NCBI RefSeq assembly: GCF_016236915.1
Contig: NZ_JAEHOK010000004.1
Coordinates: 62,001 to 126,000, forward strand
From: Salegentibacter maritimus
GTDB lineage: Bacteria; Bacteroidota; Bacteroidia; Flavobacteriales; Flavobacteriaceae
DNA: 64,000 bases
Reading direction: 5' to 3'
Within the stretch, counting starts at the first letter, position 1; every line of letters starts with the position of its first letter. The translations under genes were made by a program, and so were the position numbers. Below the pieces are notes generated by a model. That model was given only the letters and a program-made list of their open reading frames with translations. It did no database searches and was not told the DNA's origin. Positions 1 to 8,620 of this stretch are shown here, in pieces.

Positions 1-1030
1 TGATGCTTTTTCAGATTATCTTGAAAATCTTGAAACTAATGATAAAATTCAAAAGGAGGAATATGGCAATTTTAAAATTGTGAGTCCATCGAACATTCCA
101 AAAATACCGAACTTCGAAGAAAATATTAGTTTGGAGGAAATGGCTCTGTCTTATACGGAGTATCGCGAATTTAGTGAAGACCTTGATGTTTTACTGGTCA
201 TAACCGATGATAAACTAGTCGACGAGATTGGGTACGGAGATAGTACCTTAGCCATTCATTCAGTGTCATCCCAACCAGTTAATATGCAATCTCTTATTGA
301 TAATCTTACTGCAGAGATGAGGTTATATCGGCGATGTGATATAGACACTAGTAGTTTAGCAAGGGAAGTTCAACATTACGGTGAGGATTTTGAAGAATCT
401 GAGGAGGAAGAAGGAGCAGAAAACTATACTATACTCCCTACCCCTATGCAATGGAGCACCCGTGAAATTTATGACAGGAAATTAAATGAAGAAATTGAAG
501 GGAAACACACCAACTCCAAAAGTCTTTGGGAAAATATAATCGAAGGGGGTGAATCCAATACCCTGGAATTTAAACCAAGCTTAATTTATAATTTCCTGCC
601 CGACACTCCCAACCATATTCCTCGATTTAATAATGCTAAAACCATTTGTGGTTTTTTAAATGCAAGGGGTGGAGTCCTACTCATAGGAATTTCCGATGAG
701 GGAAATCCTCAGGGTATAGATGCCGACCTTAAATTTTTAGGTTCCAAAGACAAGATCAAGTTAAACATTGACCAATTAATTCATTCATATGTCGGGGATG
801 CAGTCATTCCTCTAATTGATTCCTCTTTCGAAAAATTAGAAAATAAGGAATTCATAGCCATAAAGGTCCAACCTTCAAGCCGCCCTGTATTCCTAAAAAA
901 CCATAACCCTAACACAGGCAAAACCACCAAGCATTTTTTTGCAAGAAGAAGTGCTTCAACAACAGAGATTAAGGATACTGAGGAGATTATAGACTATATT
1001 TTCAACCATTGGAGCCCTAACATAAAATAG
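1..1030 (+). CDS. AlbA_2/Schlafen-type ATP-binding domain protein, 5' partial
   Basis: The frame is open from base 2, so the gene begins left of the window; the GTG at 80 is probably internal. The C-terminal half matches the AlbA_2 (Schlafen AlbA) fold: an ESNTLEFK motif, then an AKTICGFLNARGGVLLIGISDEG block, and a C-terminal HFFARRSASTTEI block. This domain occurs in regulators and in defence-associated proteins. The region before it is acidic and unrecognised. It is convergent with the lysozyme gene, with 44 bases between the stops, and no clear hairpin is visible there. The domain call is firm; the role is unknown because the N-terminus is missing. Confidence 0.75.
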   Translation, partial: DAFSDYLENLETNDKIQKEEYGNFKIVSPSNIPKIPNFEENISLEEMALSYTEYREFSEDLDVLLVITDDKLVDEIGYGDSTLAIHSVSSQPVNMQSLIDNLTAEMRLYRRCDIDTSSLAREVQHYGEDFEESEEEEGAENYTILPTPMQWSTREIYDRKLNEEIEGKHTNSKSLWENIIEGGESNTLEFKPSLIYNFLPDTPNHIPRFNNAKTICGFLNARGGVLLIGISDEGNPQGIDADLKFLGSKDKIKLNIDQLIHSYVGDAVIPLIDSSFEKLENKEFIAIKVQPSSRPVFLKNHNPNTGKTTKHFFARRSASTTEIKDTEEIIDYIFNHWSPNIK

Positions 1031-1074
1031 AGTAATGAATCTGCATTTCTCTGCTACAGCCTATAATAATGCTC

Positions 1075-1815
1075 TTATTCCAACAATAAATTTTCCAGTT
1101 TTTCTTCCGAACCATTATAGACGTTGTAATCTATAGTACCTTTAAAGGAAGGATGTTTGAACTTATCAGTTTTCTGCCAAAATTGATACTTGCAGCGGGG
1201 CTTTCTCCAGAAATCAGCTATCCATAAAATATAATCATCACCTAATTCCGATTTCAGATATTTATCGAAATAGTCACATTCACAATAAATTATAGGTTTA
1301 ACGCCTACCTCTTTCTCAACAAATTGGATAAAAGCTAATAATTCCCTTTGCACACTTTTCTTATTGGGCATTCCCGAAGTAAATTCAACATCTAATACAG
1401 GTGGTAGATCTCCTTTTTTCAGCCCTGCAAATTTCAAAAAATTCCTGGCCTGATCTTTTCCACTCGATGTATAACTAAAGAAATGATAAGCTCCTACAAT
1501 AGCCCCTTGTTCCTCTGCTTTCTTTTTGTATTCTTTATACCTGCTATCCCGGTGGGTTGAACCTTCAGTAGCTTTCAAAAACACAAAATCGGGCTGTAGA
1601 GCCTTGAATTTTTTCCAGTCTATTTGCTGTTGATGATGGGAAATATCAATACCCCACACCTGCTCTTCCCCGGGTTGAAAATTAGAATATTCGGTCTTTC
1701 TTAACAGGTCCCTGAATTCTATCAATTCAGCCTTGATTTGCTGGGGGTATACAAAGCTTAACGCTATAGCTGCCAGGAATATGGCTATCAATACAAAAGC
1801 AAAATTTTTCAACAT
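1075..1815 (-). CDS. GH25 family lysozyme (N,O-diacetylmuramidase), membrane-anchored or secreted
   Basis: The 246-residue protein has an N-terminal hydrophobic segment (about residues 5-22) that could be a signal peptide or an anchor. A glycoside hydrolase family 25 domain follows from about residue 52. Visible motifs are GIDISHHQ (D57), FLKATEG, GAYHFFSY and PPVLDVEF, with the family's acidic DxE pair at D142/E144. GH25 enzymes cut the MurNAc-GlcNAc bond of peptidoglycan, so it should act outside the cytoplasm. It is the last gene of a minus-strand run that starts with a 51-codon gene behind promoter-like site A. It could be a wall-remodelling enzyme or an antibacterial effector; nothing here separates the two. 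Confidence 0.85.
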   Translation of the reverse strand: MLKNFAFVLIAIFLAAIALSFVYPQQIKAELIEFRDLLRKTEYSNFQPGEEQVWGIDISHHQQQIDWKKFKALQPDFVFLKATEGSTHRDSRYKEYKKKAEEQGAIVGAYHFFSYTSSGKDQARNFLKFAGLKKGDLPPVLDVEFTSGMPNKKSVQRELLAFIQFVEKEVGVKPIIYCECDYFDKYLKSELGDDYILWIADFWRKPRCKYQFWQKTDKFKHPSFKGTIDYNVYNGSEEKLENLLLE

Positions 1816-1842
1816 AATAATTTCTATTTAAAACCTTGATCC

Positions 1843-2280
1843 TTATTTTCTTAATTCCTTTATCTCTTCAACTTCTAAGAAGGCATTACACCATCCAAAA
1901 TCAGTAAGCCTTCCCTCTACCAACTGAAAATTTATTGCGAACTGTCGCTCATAATGGACATTAAAACCCTCTTCCATTTCTTCCGAATAGCTTACCAAAT
2001 AACCTTTCACACTTTTCCCAAACACGCAAGCTATACATTTCGTTTCAAAACTTCCAACCTGTTTGATCTTCACCGGCCGTTTTTGATGCTTCCAGAATTC
2101 CAGTTTTTCAATGGCATCCGCCAAAAATTCCGGGCTGTCTTCCAAACCCGCGAGATTAAATTTTTCTACAACCCACCTTAATACTTGAGCATCCATCAAG
2201 CGACAGGCAAGATCTATCTGGTTTATAAATTTTATGGTCTCTTCTCTAGAAAGAATTGGAGTAGTAACATTAAATGACAT
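1843..2280 (-). CDS. hypothetical protein with a CxxC motif
   Basis: I do not recognise this 145-residue soluble protein. It has no signal peptide or membrane segment. Two cysteines form a CIAC motif near residues 83-86, inside a beta-rich central stretch, and the N-terminal third is predicted helical. It lies 27 bases upstream of the lysozyme gene and 39 bases downstream of the membrane protein gene, so it is probably co-transcribed with both. An adaptor or immunity role for the lysozyme can be imagined, but nothing in the sequence shows it. Confidence 0.6.
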   Translation of the reverse strand: MSFNVTTPILSREETIKFINQIDLACRLMDAQVLRWVVEKFNLAGLEDSPEFLADAIEKLEFWKHQKRPVKIKQVGSFETKCIACVFGKSVKGYLVSYSEEMEEGFNVHYERQFAINFQLVEGRLTDFGWCNAFLEVEEIKELRK

Positions 2281-2319
2281 AGATTATATGTTTAATTAGT
2301 AATTCATATTAAATGGTCA

Positions 2320-2829
2320 TCAGGCATAATGAGTCTGTACATACATCAGAAAATCCTTAAAAAACGGGTATATCACTATCATATACAGTATTATACCAGC
2401 CCCAAGACTGAGGCTTAGATATTTCAGCTGATTTCGGTTGAATCTATAAATTGTAAAGGGTAAGTACATCACAAGGGGTATAAGCACACAGATATATACC
2501 GACATTGTTACATAATCTGATTTGAAAATTTCAGCTGTCCAGTTAAGAAAATTAACAGAAATATTAAATAAATCATTAGAAAGAGATTCAAAGCCGGGGA
2601 TCAGAAAAAACAGCAGGGAAACCGGCAAGATCAAAATTCCTTTCCAGTCTTTGAAAAACAGAAAAAAGGATAATGGGAATAATACAAAATAGAGATAGAT
2701 GTTGGCAGCCTTATAAGATATGCCAAACAACCAGGCAAAGCCGTAAAGTCCGCTCATTACTATCATAAAGATCTGGTGCAAAAAGGAATCAGAATTAATT
2801 ATCCAGTATTCCATTGTTGTATGGTCCAT
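2320..2829 (-). CDS. hypothetical multi-pass membrane protein
   Basis: The 169-residue protein has about five hydrophobic segments (roughly residues 13-35, 42-58, 63-80, 105-127 and 134-156) and no long soluble domain. It has no motif I recognise. It sits between the 51-residue single-pass protein gene and two soluble genes in a minus-strand run ending with the GH25 lysozyme. One possibility is an export channel or membrane partner for the lysozyme, which would resemble a holin-type role, but that is inference from position only. Confidence 0.6.
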   Translation of the reverse strand: MDHTTMEYWIINSDSFLHQIFMIVMSGLYGFAWLFGISYKAANIYLYFVLFPLSFFLFFKDWKGILILPVSLLFFLIPGFESLSNDLFNISVNFLNWTAEIFKSDYVTMSVYICVLIPLVMYLPFTIYRFNRNQLKYLSLSLGAGIILYMIVIYPFFKDFLMYVQTHYA

Positions 2830-2983
2830 AGATGATTATTTAGTTATTTTAGTTAGGGATGCTGATGGATGGATTATATTGATTATTCTTCTGTTAAGTT
2901 CAAGAGTGAGATACATGCAGAATTACTTTTTTCATATATTTCAGTTTTGATTGTTTCCGATTTTATAAAATAAATTCCAAGGC

Positions 2984-3139
2984 TTATTCCTTTGTCCGGC
3001 TACACTTTTTAAGAATATAGTATTGAAAAATGCTGCGTATCAGCATACAAATGGAAATAAAACAGGCGATACACAAAAAGAACAAATAGAAAAGCTGCCG
3101 GTCTTCAGGTGCCAAAATCTGTTTAAATATTTCCTGCAT
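2984..3139 (-). CDS. small single-pass membrane protein, 51 residues
   Basis: A short gene with an ATG at 3137-3139 and a TAA at 2984-2986. The product has a polar N-terminus (MQEIFKQILAPEDRQ), one hydrophobic segment at about residues 17-36 containing two cysteines, and a basic C-terminus (YYILKKCSRTKE). The arrangement is typical of a real small membrane protein. The best support is positional: a complete copy of the island's promoter-like signal ends 27 bases upstream of this ATG, with an AGGA stretch just before the start. It is the first gene of the run that ends in the lysozyme. Function unknown. Confidence 0.6.
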   Translation of the reverse strand: MQEIFKQILAPEDRQLFYLFFLCIACFISICMLIRSIFQYYILKKCSRTKE

Positions 3140-3166
3140 TTTCCTAGCTGTTAATGATGGTTTCTC

Positions 3167-3195
3167 ATTAATAGAAAAAGAAGAAAAAGGTAACC
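3167..3195 (-). promoter_or_regulatory. shared island promoter-like signal, site A
   Basis: On the minus strand this reads GGTTACC, a 15-base spacer, then TATTAAT, with a C directly before TATTAAT. The same arrangement occurs at sites B to E. It lies 27 bases before the start of the 51-residue membrane protein, in the gap after the CHAT gene, so it would restart transcription toward the lysozyme. It does not resemble the flavobacterial housekeeping promoter (TTG with TAnnTTTG). Assignment to the sigma factor encoded at 7552-8205 is inference. Confidence 0.65.
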
Positions 3196-3298
3196 AGCTT
3201 ATTTGAATTTATTTGAGTGACAGGCAGTATGATCTTTATTATCAGGTAATAAAGCAGCTACATTTTATTGAGAAGTGACTATAGAAATTTATAATAAA

Positions 3299-6200
3299 TT
3301 ATTCCAATAAAATAAAACCTGCCCAGTAAAACGGAGGATATTTTTGCGCCATTTGAGTTTGCGCCTTATTTAATGAAGAATGCACTGTATTACCAAGAGA
3401 AAATTGTCTATAGAAGATTTCAAACAACTCGGCAGTTTGTTTATCGGGAACCTGCCATAAACTCACAATCTGATCCTTCACCCCTGCAAGTTTCAGGGCA
3501 CGCTGTAAGCCAAAAACGCCTTCGCTTCCAGAGATGTCCCCCCTTGCAGTTTCACAAGCTGAGAGAATCATAAGATCTACTGCTGAGAGATCCATGCGTG
3601 AGATTTCAACGGCTGTAAGAATACCGTCGTTATTTCTGGGGTTATTTAAATCTTCTGAACCGGATAACAATAATCCGCTTCTGTACATAGGATTATCTGC
3701 TGCATAGTTTTCCTCTATCAAATCCAATCCCCGGGTTAATACGGCAGCATTTGATTTAAAGTAAAAACCGTGGGTGGCCAGGTGGACGATATTATACCCG
3801 TTATCTAAATTCCTGAAGGATTTTTCAGAAGCATCATCCCCGGTCAATTTTAATAAACTACCTGCTACAGGCCTGAAGATCTTTTCAATGGTATCTATTT
3901 CCTGCCGGGTATATTCCAGAGCAGGAAAAAGCCCAGCTTCGAGGCCTTGTTTAACCTGATTTTCCACGGTTCTAAAACTCCGGGTTTCCCCTGAATTTTC
4001 TGAGGAATTGAAATTTGCATCGCCGAACAATGCGAGGTGTTTCTTTTTTACCGGCTGTGAAGCCTTTACTTTAGAAATATCCCTTGTAGAACCAAGAAGA
4101 TGCAATTCCCCCGGCTGGTCGAGTAACAGGGCCGGAAAGGAAATGTTTTGAAGAATTCCGTTAACCGACAAGTAAACTGCATCAGCCTCATGTACCTTGC
4201 TTAACAGAGGTTTCCAAAGCATTTCAAGTAATTCATCCCTTCCACTTTCATAAATGGCATTGATGCTTTCGCTGGTACTCCCACTCTTATTTAACAGCTT
4301 TTCTAATTCCTTTTCCCGGAAAAGAGGCAGCAGGACAGGGTGGTCTGAATCCCTTTTCAGAACAAGTGCAAAATACCGGTTATCTTCTTTCTGAGCCTGA
4401 TCATCCCAAACCGGAAGTCCAAACATTTCTATAGCGACTTCTTTTTGTCCTAAAGAATTTCTAATTCCCTCCCATTCTACCTCTCTCGGGGCAAAAGGCG
4501 CAAAGGTCATTTGTTTTGCTATCTGAAGATTCAGGTTTCTTTCTTTATCAGCTAAATCACGACTTAATACTCTATGTTTCTCCTGGTTGGTGATGTTTTG
4601 GAGTTTTTCCTTTTCTTTAAGGATTTCAGTATATGCGCGATTCAGATCTATTGGAGCCTGATTAATAAATTGTCTAATATGTTTACTGGAGTTTAAGGCA
4701 AGCTGTTTAGTAGCAAGAATATTATTGTATATCAGTTTATTTGCCCTGGGGGAATCATCATTGATGTAAATACTATTAACCAAAGCTAGTTGCTTTTCGG
4801 TTTTGGCTATATAGTTTTCTTTCTCCTCTTCAGTTAAAAAAAGAAAATTTGCGCTAATGCGTCTGAAAATCTGATCTTCTACTTTAGCTATGAGGGAAAA
4901 ATCTATTTCTTTGTTGGTCCTCAGACCGGATAAAACAATATCATTGTAAATATCGGGATTCTCATCTTTAACCGGATCCAGTATTAATTGAGCTTTCTTA
5001 AATGATTCTTCTGCCTTTTTAAACTTTCCCGTTTTATAATAAAAATCCCCCAACTGCCTCAAACTACTAACATACAGATAACTCTCCCGCCCTGATTTAT
5101 CAGCACTTTCTACAACAGCTCTGGAATACAAAGCTTCGGCTTCCTTTAACAATTGCTCCCGTAAGGATTCTTCAGCCTTAAATATGTCGCCGAGTCTTTC
5201 AAACCAGGAGCGTTCTATTAGCTGGCTTGCATCTAAATCATTAATTGCTGCCTCATATATAAAATTAGCCTTGGTTATTAAATAGTTTGGATAAAGGAGA
5301 TTATCTTCATTCTCTTCAGCTATGGATGCTGCCTTTAATATCAGTTCTTTTGCCTGATGGTAATTTTGAAATTGAGTTTCTGTTAGACTTGCCATTAACA
5401 ATAAGCCCAAATAAAATGGGGAATCTTCATCTTCTGAATTCTCCTCATATAGCTGAACATTTTTAAGATAGATATTTGCCGCTTTTTTCAAGTCACCAGT
5501 TCTAACGGCCCGATCGGCAAAAAATAAACGCCCTTGTATTCGGTATTCAATTTCCTGGGAGCCTATTCCCGCATGAAATGCCTCAAGTTGTTCAAAATAT
5601 TCCTCAGCTTTTAAATAATCACCTCGCTGGAGATTTATTTCAGCCAGCGCCATCAACGGAAAAGAAAGAAAAGATGCTTTTTCTTCCTGCAGAAGTTCAG
5701 AATCAGAAATTCTTAGGGCTCTCTCAAAAAGGCCTTCTGCCCCCTCCAGGCTTCCGGAAGATTCTTTTTGACAGAGGCCATAGGCAATAATGGCAGCGTA
5801 TCGGGATGTTAATTGCTTAGACCTATCAAAATCTGTAGAGGAATACCAATTAGTCAGAAAAAAGAAAGAGGCTATTTTTCCTTTATTCAACTCTTTTTCA
5901 TAGGCTTTCTCAGCATATTCGCAAGCCTTTAAGGTCTCTCCCCGATAAAGATATCTCTCGGTTGTTTTCAAATGGCTGTATTTATCGGCCATAGTTCCGG
6001 TAATGTATAAGAAAGGAGCATTCGAAAACATATAATTTATGAATGGGATGATCATCAATAAAGTCAGCAGGCCTATTCCTTTCAGAAATTCTTTTTTGTT
6101 GAAACCATTTCTGAAGGAAGCAATCAGCGAAGAAAAAACATAAATAATCAGGAAAAGGGCAATAATAGTGAACATTATTACAAAACCCCCAATCCTCAAT

Positions 6201-6337
6201 AGTTCCAGAAAAAAGGTGAAGCTCCAGAAGCCTTCAGGATCAGCTATATACCAGATAAGATGAAAAAGGTTGACCAACACGCACAGGGCAATAATAAACC
6301 CGCATATGAACAAAAAAGTTTCAATCTTATCTTTCAT
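3299..6337 (-). CDS. TPR-CHAT domain caspase-like protease with N-terminal membrane segments
   Basis: The 1012-residue protein begins with about three membrane segments (roughly residues 8-31, 49-72 and 86-104). Tetratricopeptide-like helical repeats follow (about 120-480), then a linker, and a C-terminal CHAT domain (about 690-1012). The CHAT catalytic dyad is intact: His856 in HLATHGFY and Cys928 in LSACETARG. CHAT proteases of the caspase clan occur in bacterial signalling and in defence systems such as gRAMP/Craspase and TPR-CHAT. The gene is 16 bases downstream of the membrane TPR protein and the sigma factor, so the three probably form one operon. A plausible role is to cleave the presumed anti-sigma protein or other regulon products. 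The substrate is unknown. Confidence 0.9.
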   Translation of the reverse strand: MKDKIETFLFICGFIIALCVLVNLFHLIWYIADPEGFWSFTFFLELLRIGGFVIMFTIIALFLIIYVFSSLIASFRNGFNKKEFLKGIGLLTLLMIIPFINYMFSNAPFLYITGTMADKYSHLKTTERYLYRGETLKACEYAEKAYEKELNKGKIASFFFLTNWYSSTDFDRSKQLTSRYAAIIAYGLCQKESSGSLEGAEGLFERALRISDSELLQEEKASFLSFPLMALAEINLQRGDYLKAEEYFEQLEAFHAGIGSQEIEYRIQGRLFFADRAVRTGDLKKAANIYLKNVQLYEENSEDEDSPFYLGLLLMASLTETQFQNYHQAKELILKAASIAEENEDNLLYPNYLITKANFIYEAAINDLDASQLIERSWFERLGDIFKAEESLREQLLKEAEALYSRAVVESADKSGRESYLYVSSLRQLGDFYYKTGKFKKAEESFKKAQLILDPVKDENPDIYNDIVLSGLRTNKEIDFSLIAKVEDQIFRRISANFLFLTEEEKENYIAKTEKQLALVNSIYINDDSPRANKLIYNNILATKQLALNSSKHIRQFINQAPIDLNRAYTEILKEKEKLQNITNQEKHRVLSRDLADKERNLNLQIAKQMTFAPFAPREVEWEGIRNSLGQKEVAIEMFGLPVWDDQAQKEDNRYFALVLKRDSDHPVLLPLFREKELEKLLNKSGSTSESINAIYESGRDELLEMLWKPLLSKVHEADAVYLSVNGILQNISFPALLLDQPGELHLLGSTRDISKVKASQPVKKKHLALFGDANFNSSENSGETRSFRTVENQVKQGLEAGLFPALEYTRQEIDTIEKIFRPVAGSLLKLTGDDASEKSFRNLDNGYNIVHLATHGFYFKSNAAVLTRGLDLIEENYAADNPMYRSGLLLSGSEDLNNPRNNDGILTAVEISRMDLSAVDLMILSACETARGDISGSEGVFGLQRALKLAGVKDQIVSLWQVPDKQTAELFEIFYRQFSLGNTVHSSLNKAQTQMAQKYPPFYWAGFILLE

Positions 6338-6353
6338 ACTTAAGGGTAAAGGT

Positions 6354-7550
6354 TTAAAACCATTTCATATTTTTCAATATATCAGAGGCTTCGCGGGAAT
6401 AATCTCCCTGAGTTTCTTCCAAATTGCGCAATAATGGTTTAGCCTTGCTATTATCATCCTGCTTTATGTAGGCCAGTGCAAGATGGAATTTCACATCATC
6501 TTCGAGAGCCGGTATTGAAAGCCGATTAAGATTTTCAAGGGTTTCTGTTGCGCTATCGAAATCCCCAGTATTCATTTGAGCAATAGCCAGGAAAAACAGC
6601 ATTTCATTATTTTTCTCTTCCAGATCAAGTTCTTCAAGGATATTCTTTGCCTGGAGGAATTTCTCCTGCCGGATGTAACTTATAGCTTCAAAAGCCTTTT
6701 CAGTTTCATAACCGGTTAAACCAGTAAGCTGAATTTCCCCTCCCCTGGTGGCCACAGCATTATCCACACTTTCAAAAGCATAAATATTGACCCTGGAAAT
6801 CACTTCCCTATTCCCCGCATAGGTATTAAACAATTCATCATTGGACATTTGGGTAGGCTGCCAAATAAAGAATCCGATGAGTAAGATAGCGGCTACGGCA
6901 TATAGCCATTTATAAGAACTTCGGATGGATTTTGTTTCTGTATTTGATTCTGACTCTTCCTGATAAGAAAATTCTGCCTTTTCCTTATTTCTTTTGAACC
7001 TATGGCTCATATTATAATTCATACTGGATTCCATAATCTCATCCAGCTTCATTTCTTCTTCCAGAGCTTTGAATTTAGCCTTCAGATCTTCTCTACCCTC
7101 CTTCTTAATTGCAGCCTGAATAGTTTCGTCTGGAATCTCTCCTGTAAGCGCTGCATAAGCAGCAGGAATTTCCCTGATCATCCTGGAGCGCTCAAGGCTT
7201 GTAGCAGCATTCTTCAATTCCCTAAAAAAACTTACCTGATCTATGAAAAGCTTATCTCTATTCCGGCGGAGAATTTCAGCAGCTTCAGATTTATTACCAA
7301 GGACATACTGTTCAGCCAGTTCCCCAATATAATTGCGGTAAATTTGCGGTAATTCTTCAAAGACCTTCTCCGGATCATTAAGTTCTAAGCGATATAATTC
7401 TGCAATTACAGGTTTAGAATCTTTTGGGTATTCCAGAAAAAGAGTTGAAAAGTTATTCCAAAAGAGATCATTGGGTACTTCCTTTAAATTAGAATCTTCC
7501 TTCAATATCGGCAGCAGTAAGTCTTTTACTATGACATTAGCCTTTTCCAT
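6354..7550 (-). CDS. single-pass TPR protein, candidate anti-sigma factor
   Basis: The 398-residue protein has a cytoplasmic-looking helical N-terminal part (1-212), one membrane segment (about 213-230, KWLYAVAAILLIGFFIW) and a C-terminal outer part with TPR-like repeats (about 270-395). It starts one base after the sigma-factor stop, so translation is probably coupled. The position behind an ECF sigma and the cytoplasm-membrane-sensor topology suggest an anti-sigma factor, but I see no zinc-binding anti-sigma motif and no FecR domain. It lies directly upstream of the CHAT protease gene, so the protease could act on it. That link is inference. Confidence 0.65.
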   Translation of the reverse strand: MEKANVIVKDLLLPILKEDSNLKEVPNDLFWNNFSTLFLEYPKDSKPVIAELYRLELNDPEKVFEELPQIYRNYIGELAEQYVLGNKSEAAEILRRNRDKLFIDQVSFFRELKNAATSLERSRMIREIPAAYAALTGEIPDETIQAAIKKEGREDLKAKFKALEEEMKLDEIMESSMNYNMSHRFKRNKEKAEFSYQEESESNTETKSIRSSYKWLYAVAAILLIGFFIWQPTQMSNDELFNTYAGNREVISRVNIYAFESVDNAVATRGGEIQLTGLTGYETEKAFEAISYIRQEKFLQAKNILEELDLEEKNNEMLFFLAIAQMNTGDFDSATETLENLNRLSIPALEDDVKFHLALAYIKQDDNSKAKPLLRNLEETQGDYSREASDILKNMKWF

Positions 7551-7551
7551 G

Positions 7552-8205
7552 TTAATCTCTCTTTACTTCTTCGTGAGCAATCTTTTGCAGCTTTTTCTGA
7601 CAGCGGGATTTCTGGTTTTTTGCACTATCGGCTGTAGTATATCCCAGGAGTTCGGCTATTTCCTCATGTTTTTTACCATGGTACCAATATAATGTCAAAA
7701 TTTCATAACAATTACCACCGGCTTTTCGCATTTTTTCTAAGGCAATTTGGATGGCATTATACTGTACCTCATTCTGCACCCTGATCTCCTGAAGTTCATC
7801 CTCAATTCCGGGATCGGTTTCCAACTGCCTTAATCCCGGCCCATCCTCTTCATCAAGAGATATTGGGAATTTCTTTTTAAACTCGTCTAATAACTTAAAC
7901 CTGCATACTGAAGTAAGGTAAGTTTGAATACTGGCATTATTTGTAAGCTCAAAATCTTCATAAATGATTTTCTCATAAAGAATGATCACTGCCTCCTGGT
8001 AGATTTCAAGAAGATCCTCTTCTTTTACTTTACTACCTGTATTCATCTTATACATAAATCGAAGGCAGTATTCCCTGGTTTTTTTATAAACGACACTGAT
8101 GTAATCGGGATCACTTTTTATTAAAGCTATCAGTTCCCGGTCAGGGAGCTGCTGAAGATATATGGGATCGGGCATACCGGGGGAAATTTTTCTCTGGGCA
8201 TACAA
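7552..8205 (-). CDS. ECF-type sigma-70 family RNA polymerase sigma factor
   Basis: The 217-residue protein has a sigma region 2 like stretch (about 55-115; YQEAVIILYEKI, then YLTSVCRFKLLDEFKKK). After a short acidic linker comes a region 4 helix-turn-helix (about 160-215; HEEIAELLGYTTADSAKNQKSRC). There is no region 1 or 3, as in ECF sigma factors. The start at 8205 could instead be the Met eleven codons later. The next upstream gene (8251-8454) carries promoter-like site B and is 45 bases away, so the sigma factor may drive its own expression. It is the obvious candidate to read sites A to E. Confidence 0.85.
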   Translation of the reverse strand: MYAQRKISPGMPDPIYLQQLPDRELIALIKSDPDYISVVYKKTREYCLRFMYKMNTGSKVKEEDLLEIYQEAVIILYEKIIYEDFELTNNASIQTYLTSVCRFKLLDEFKKKFPISLDEEDGPGLRQLETDPGIEDELQEIRVQNEVQYNAIQIALEKMRKAGGNCYEILTLYWYHGKKHEEIAELLGYTTADSAKNQKSRCQKKLQKIAHEEVKRD

Positions 8206-8250
8206 ATTAAGAAATAATTAATAATCTTCAGCATAAATTTCCCTTACCAC

Positions 8251-8454
8251 CTAATAACTTGGCAGCTTGAACATGAGTTCCCCTTTAGTATTGATTATCT
8301 TAAATCCTAAAAAATTATTCGTCCTCCGTACCTTTGCAATCTGCTTCCTTGCATAAGCTAAGGCTTCGGTGGTGCTGTACATTAGCAATTCTTTTTCAGG
8401 AAAATCTGATTCATAGTGTTGAGGATTACTGTATGATCTTAACTTTACTTTCAT
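8251..8454 (-). CDS. hypothetical small protein, 67 residues, first gene of the sigma/CHAT unit
   Basis: A basic 67-residue protein starting MKVKLRSYSNPQHY. A longer reading frame begins at 8490, but that ATG lies inside the TATTAAT element of promoter-like site B, so the first usable start is the Met at 8454, 34 bases downstream. The C-terminal half (ALAYARKQIAKVRRTN, then LGFKIINTKGELMFKL) looks like a small alpha/beta fold. I recognise no family. It precedes the sigma-factor gene by 45 bases, so the two are probably co-transcribed. It may be a modulator of the system; the function is unknown. Confidence 0.6.
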   Translation of the reverse strand: MKVKLRSYSNPQHYESDFPEKELLMYSTTEALAYARKQIAKVRRTNNFLGFKIINTKGELMFKLPSY

Positions 8455-8488
8455 ATTCTCGTGATTTTTTATAAAACTGGTTCTATTC

Positions 8489-8517
8489 ATTAATAGTTAT
8501 TCAACCGATAGGTAACC
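8489..8517 (-). promoter_or_regulatory. shared island promoter-like signal, site B
   Basis: The minus strand shows GGTTACC, a 15-base spacer ending in C, and TATTAAT. It lies 34 bases before the ATG at 8454 and is the only visible signal upstream of the unit that runs through the sigma factor, the membrane TPR protein and the CHAT gene. If the sigma factor reads it, the circuit is positively autoregulated. Confidence 0.7.
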
Positions 8518-8576
8518 ATGGTATTGAAGAAATATTCAGGGATGCACAAAACAGAGCTCCTCTCTCATTAAGAAAA

Positions 8577-8611
8577 AAGAACAATAGGAAAGACTCCTTC
8601 CTATTGTTCTT
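8577..8611 (-). terminator. rho-independent terminator after the VWA gene
   Basis: A perfect 14-base stem, AAGAACAATAGGAA with its complement, closes a 7-base loop. On the minus strand it is followed by TTTTTT. It lies nine bases past the VWA-gene stop and separates that unit from site B. Confidence 0.85.
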
Positions 8612-8620
8612 ATAATAACT

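Noticed and set aside
8217-8248. TATTAAT-like element before the sigma-factor start
   Set aside because: There is an ATTAATA on the plus strand, but no GGTAACC at the 15-base distance; only a TTACC out of register. Not counted as a shared signal.
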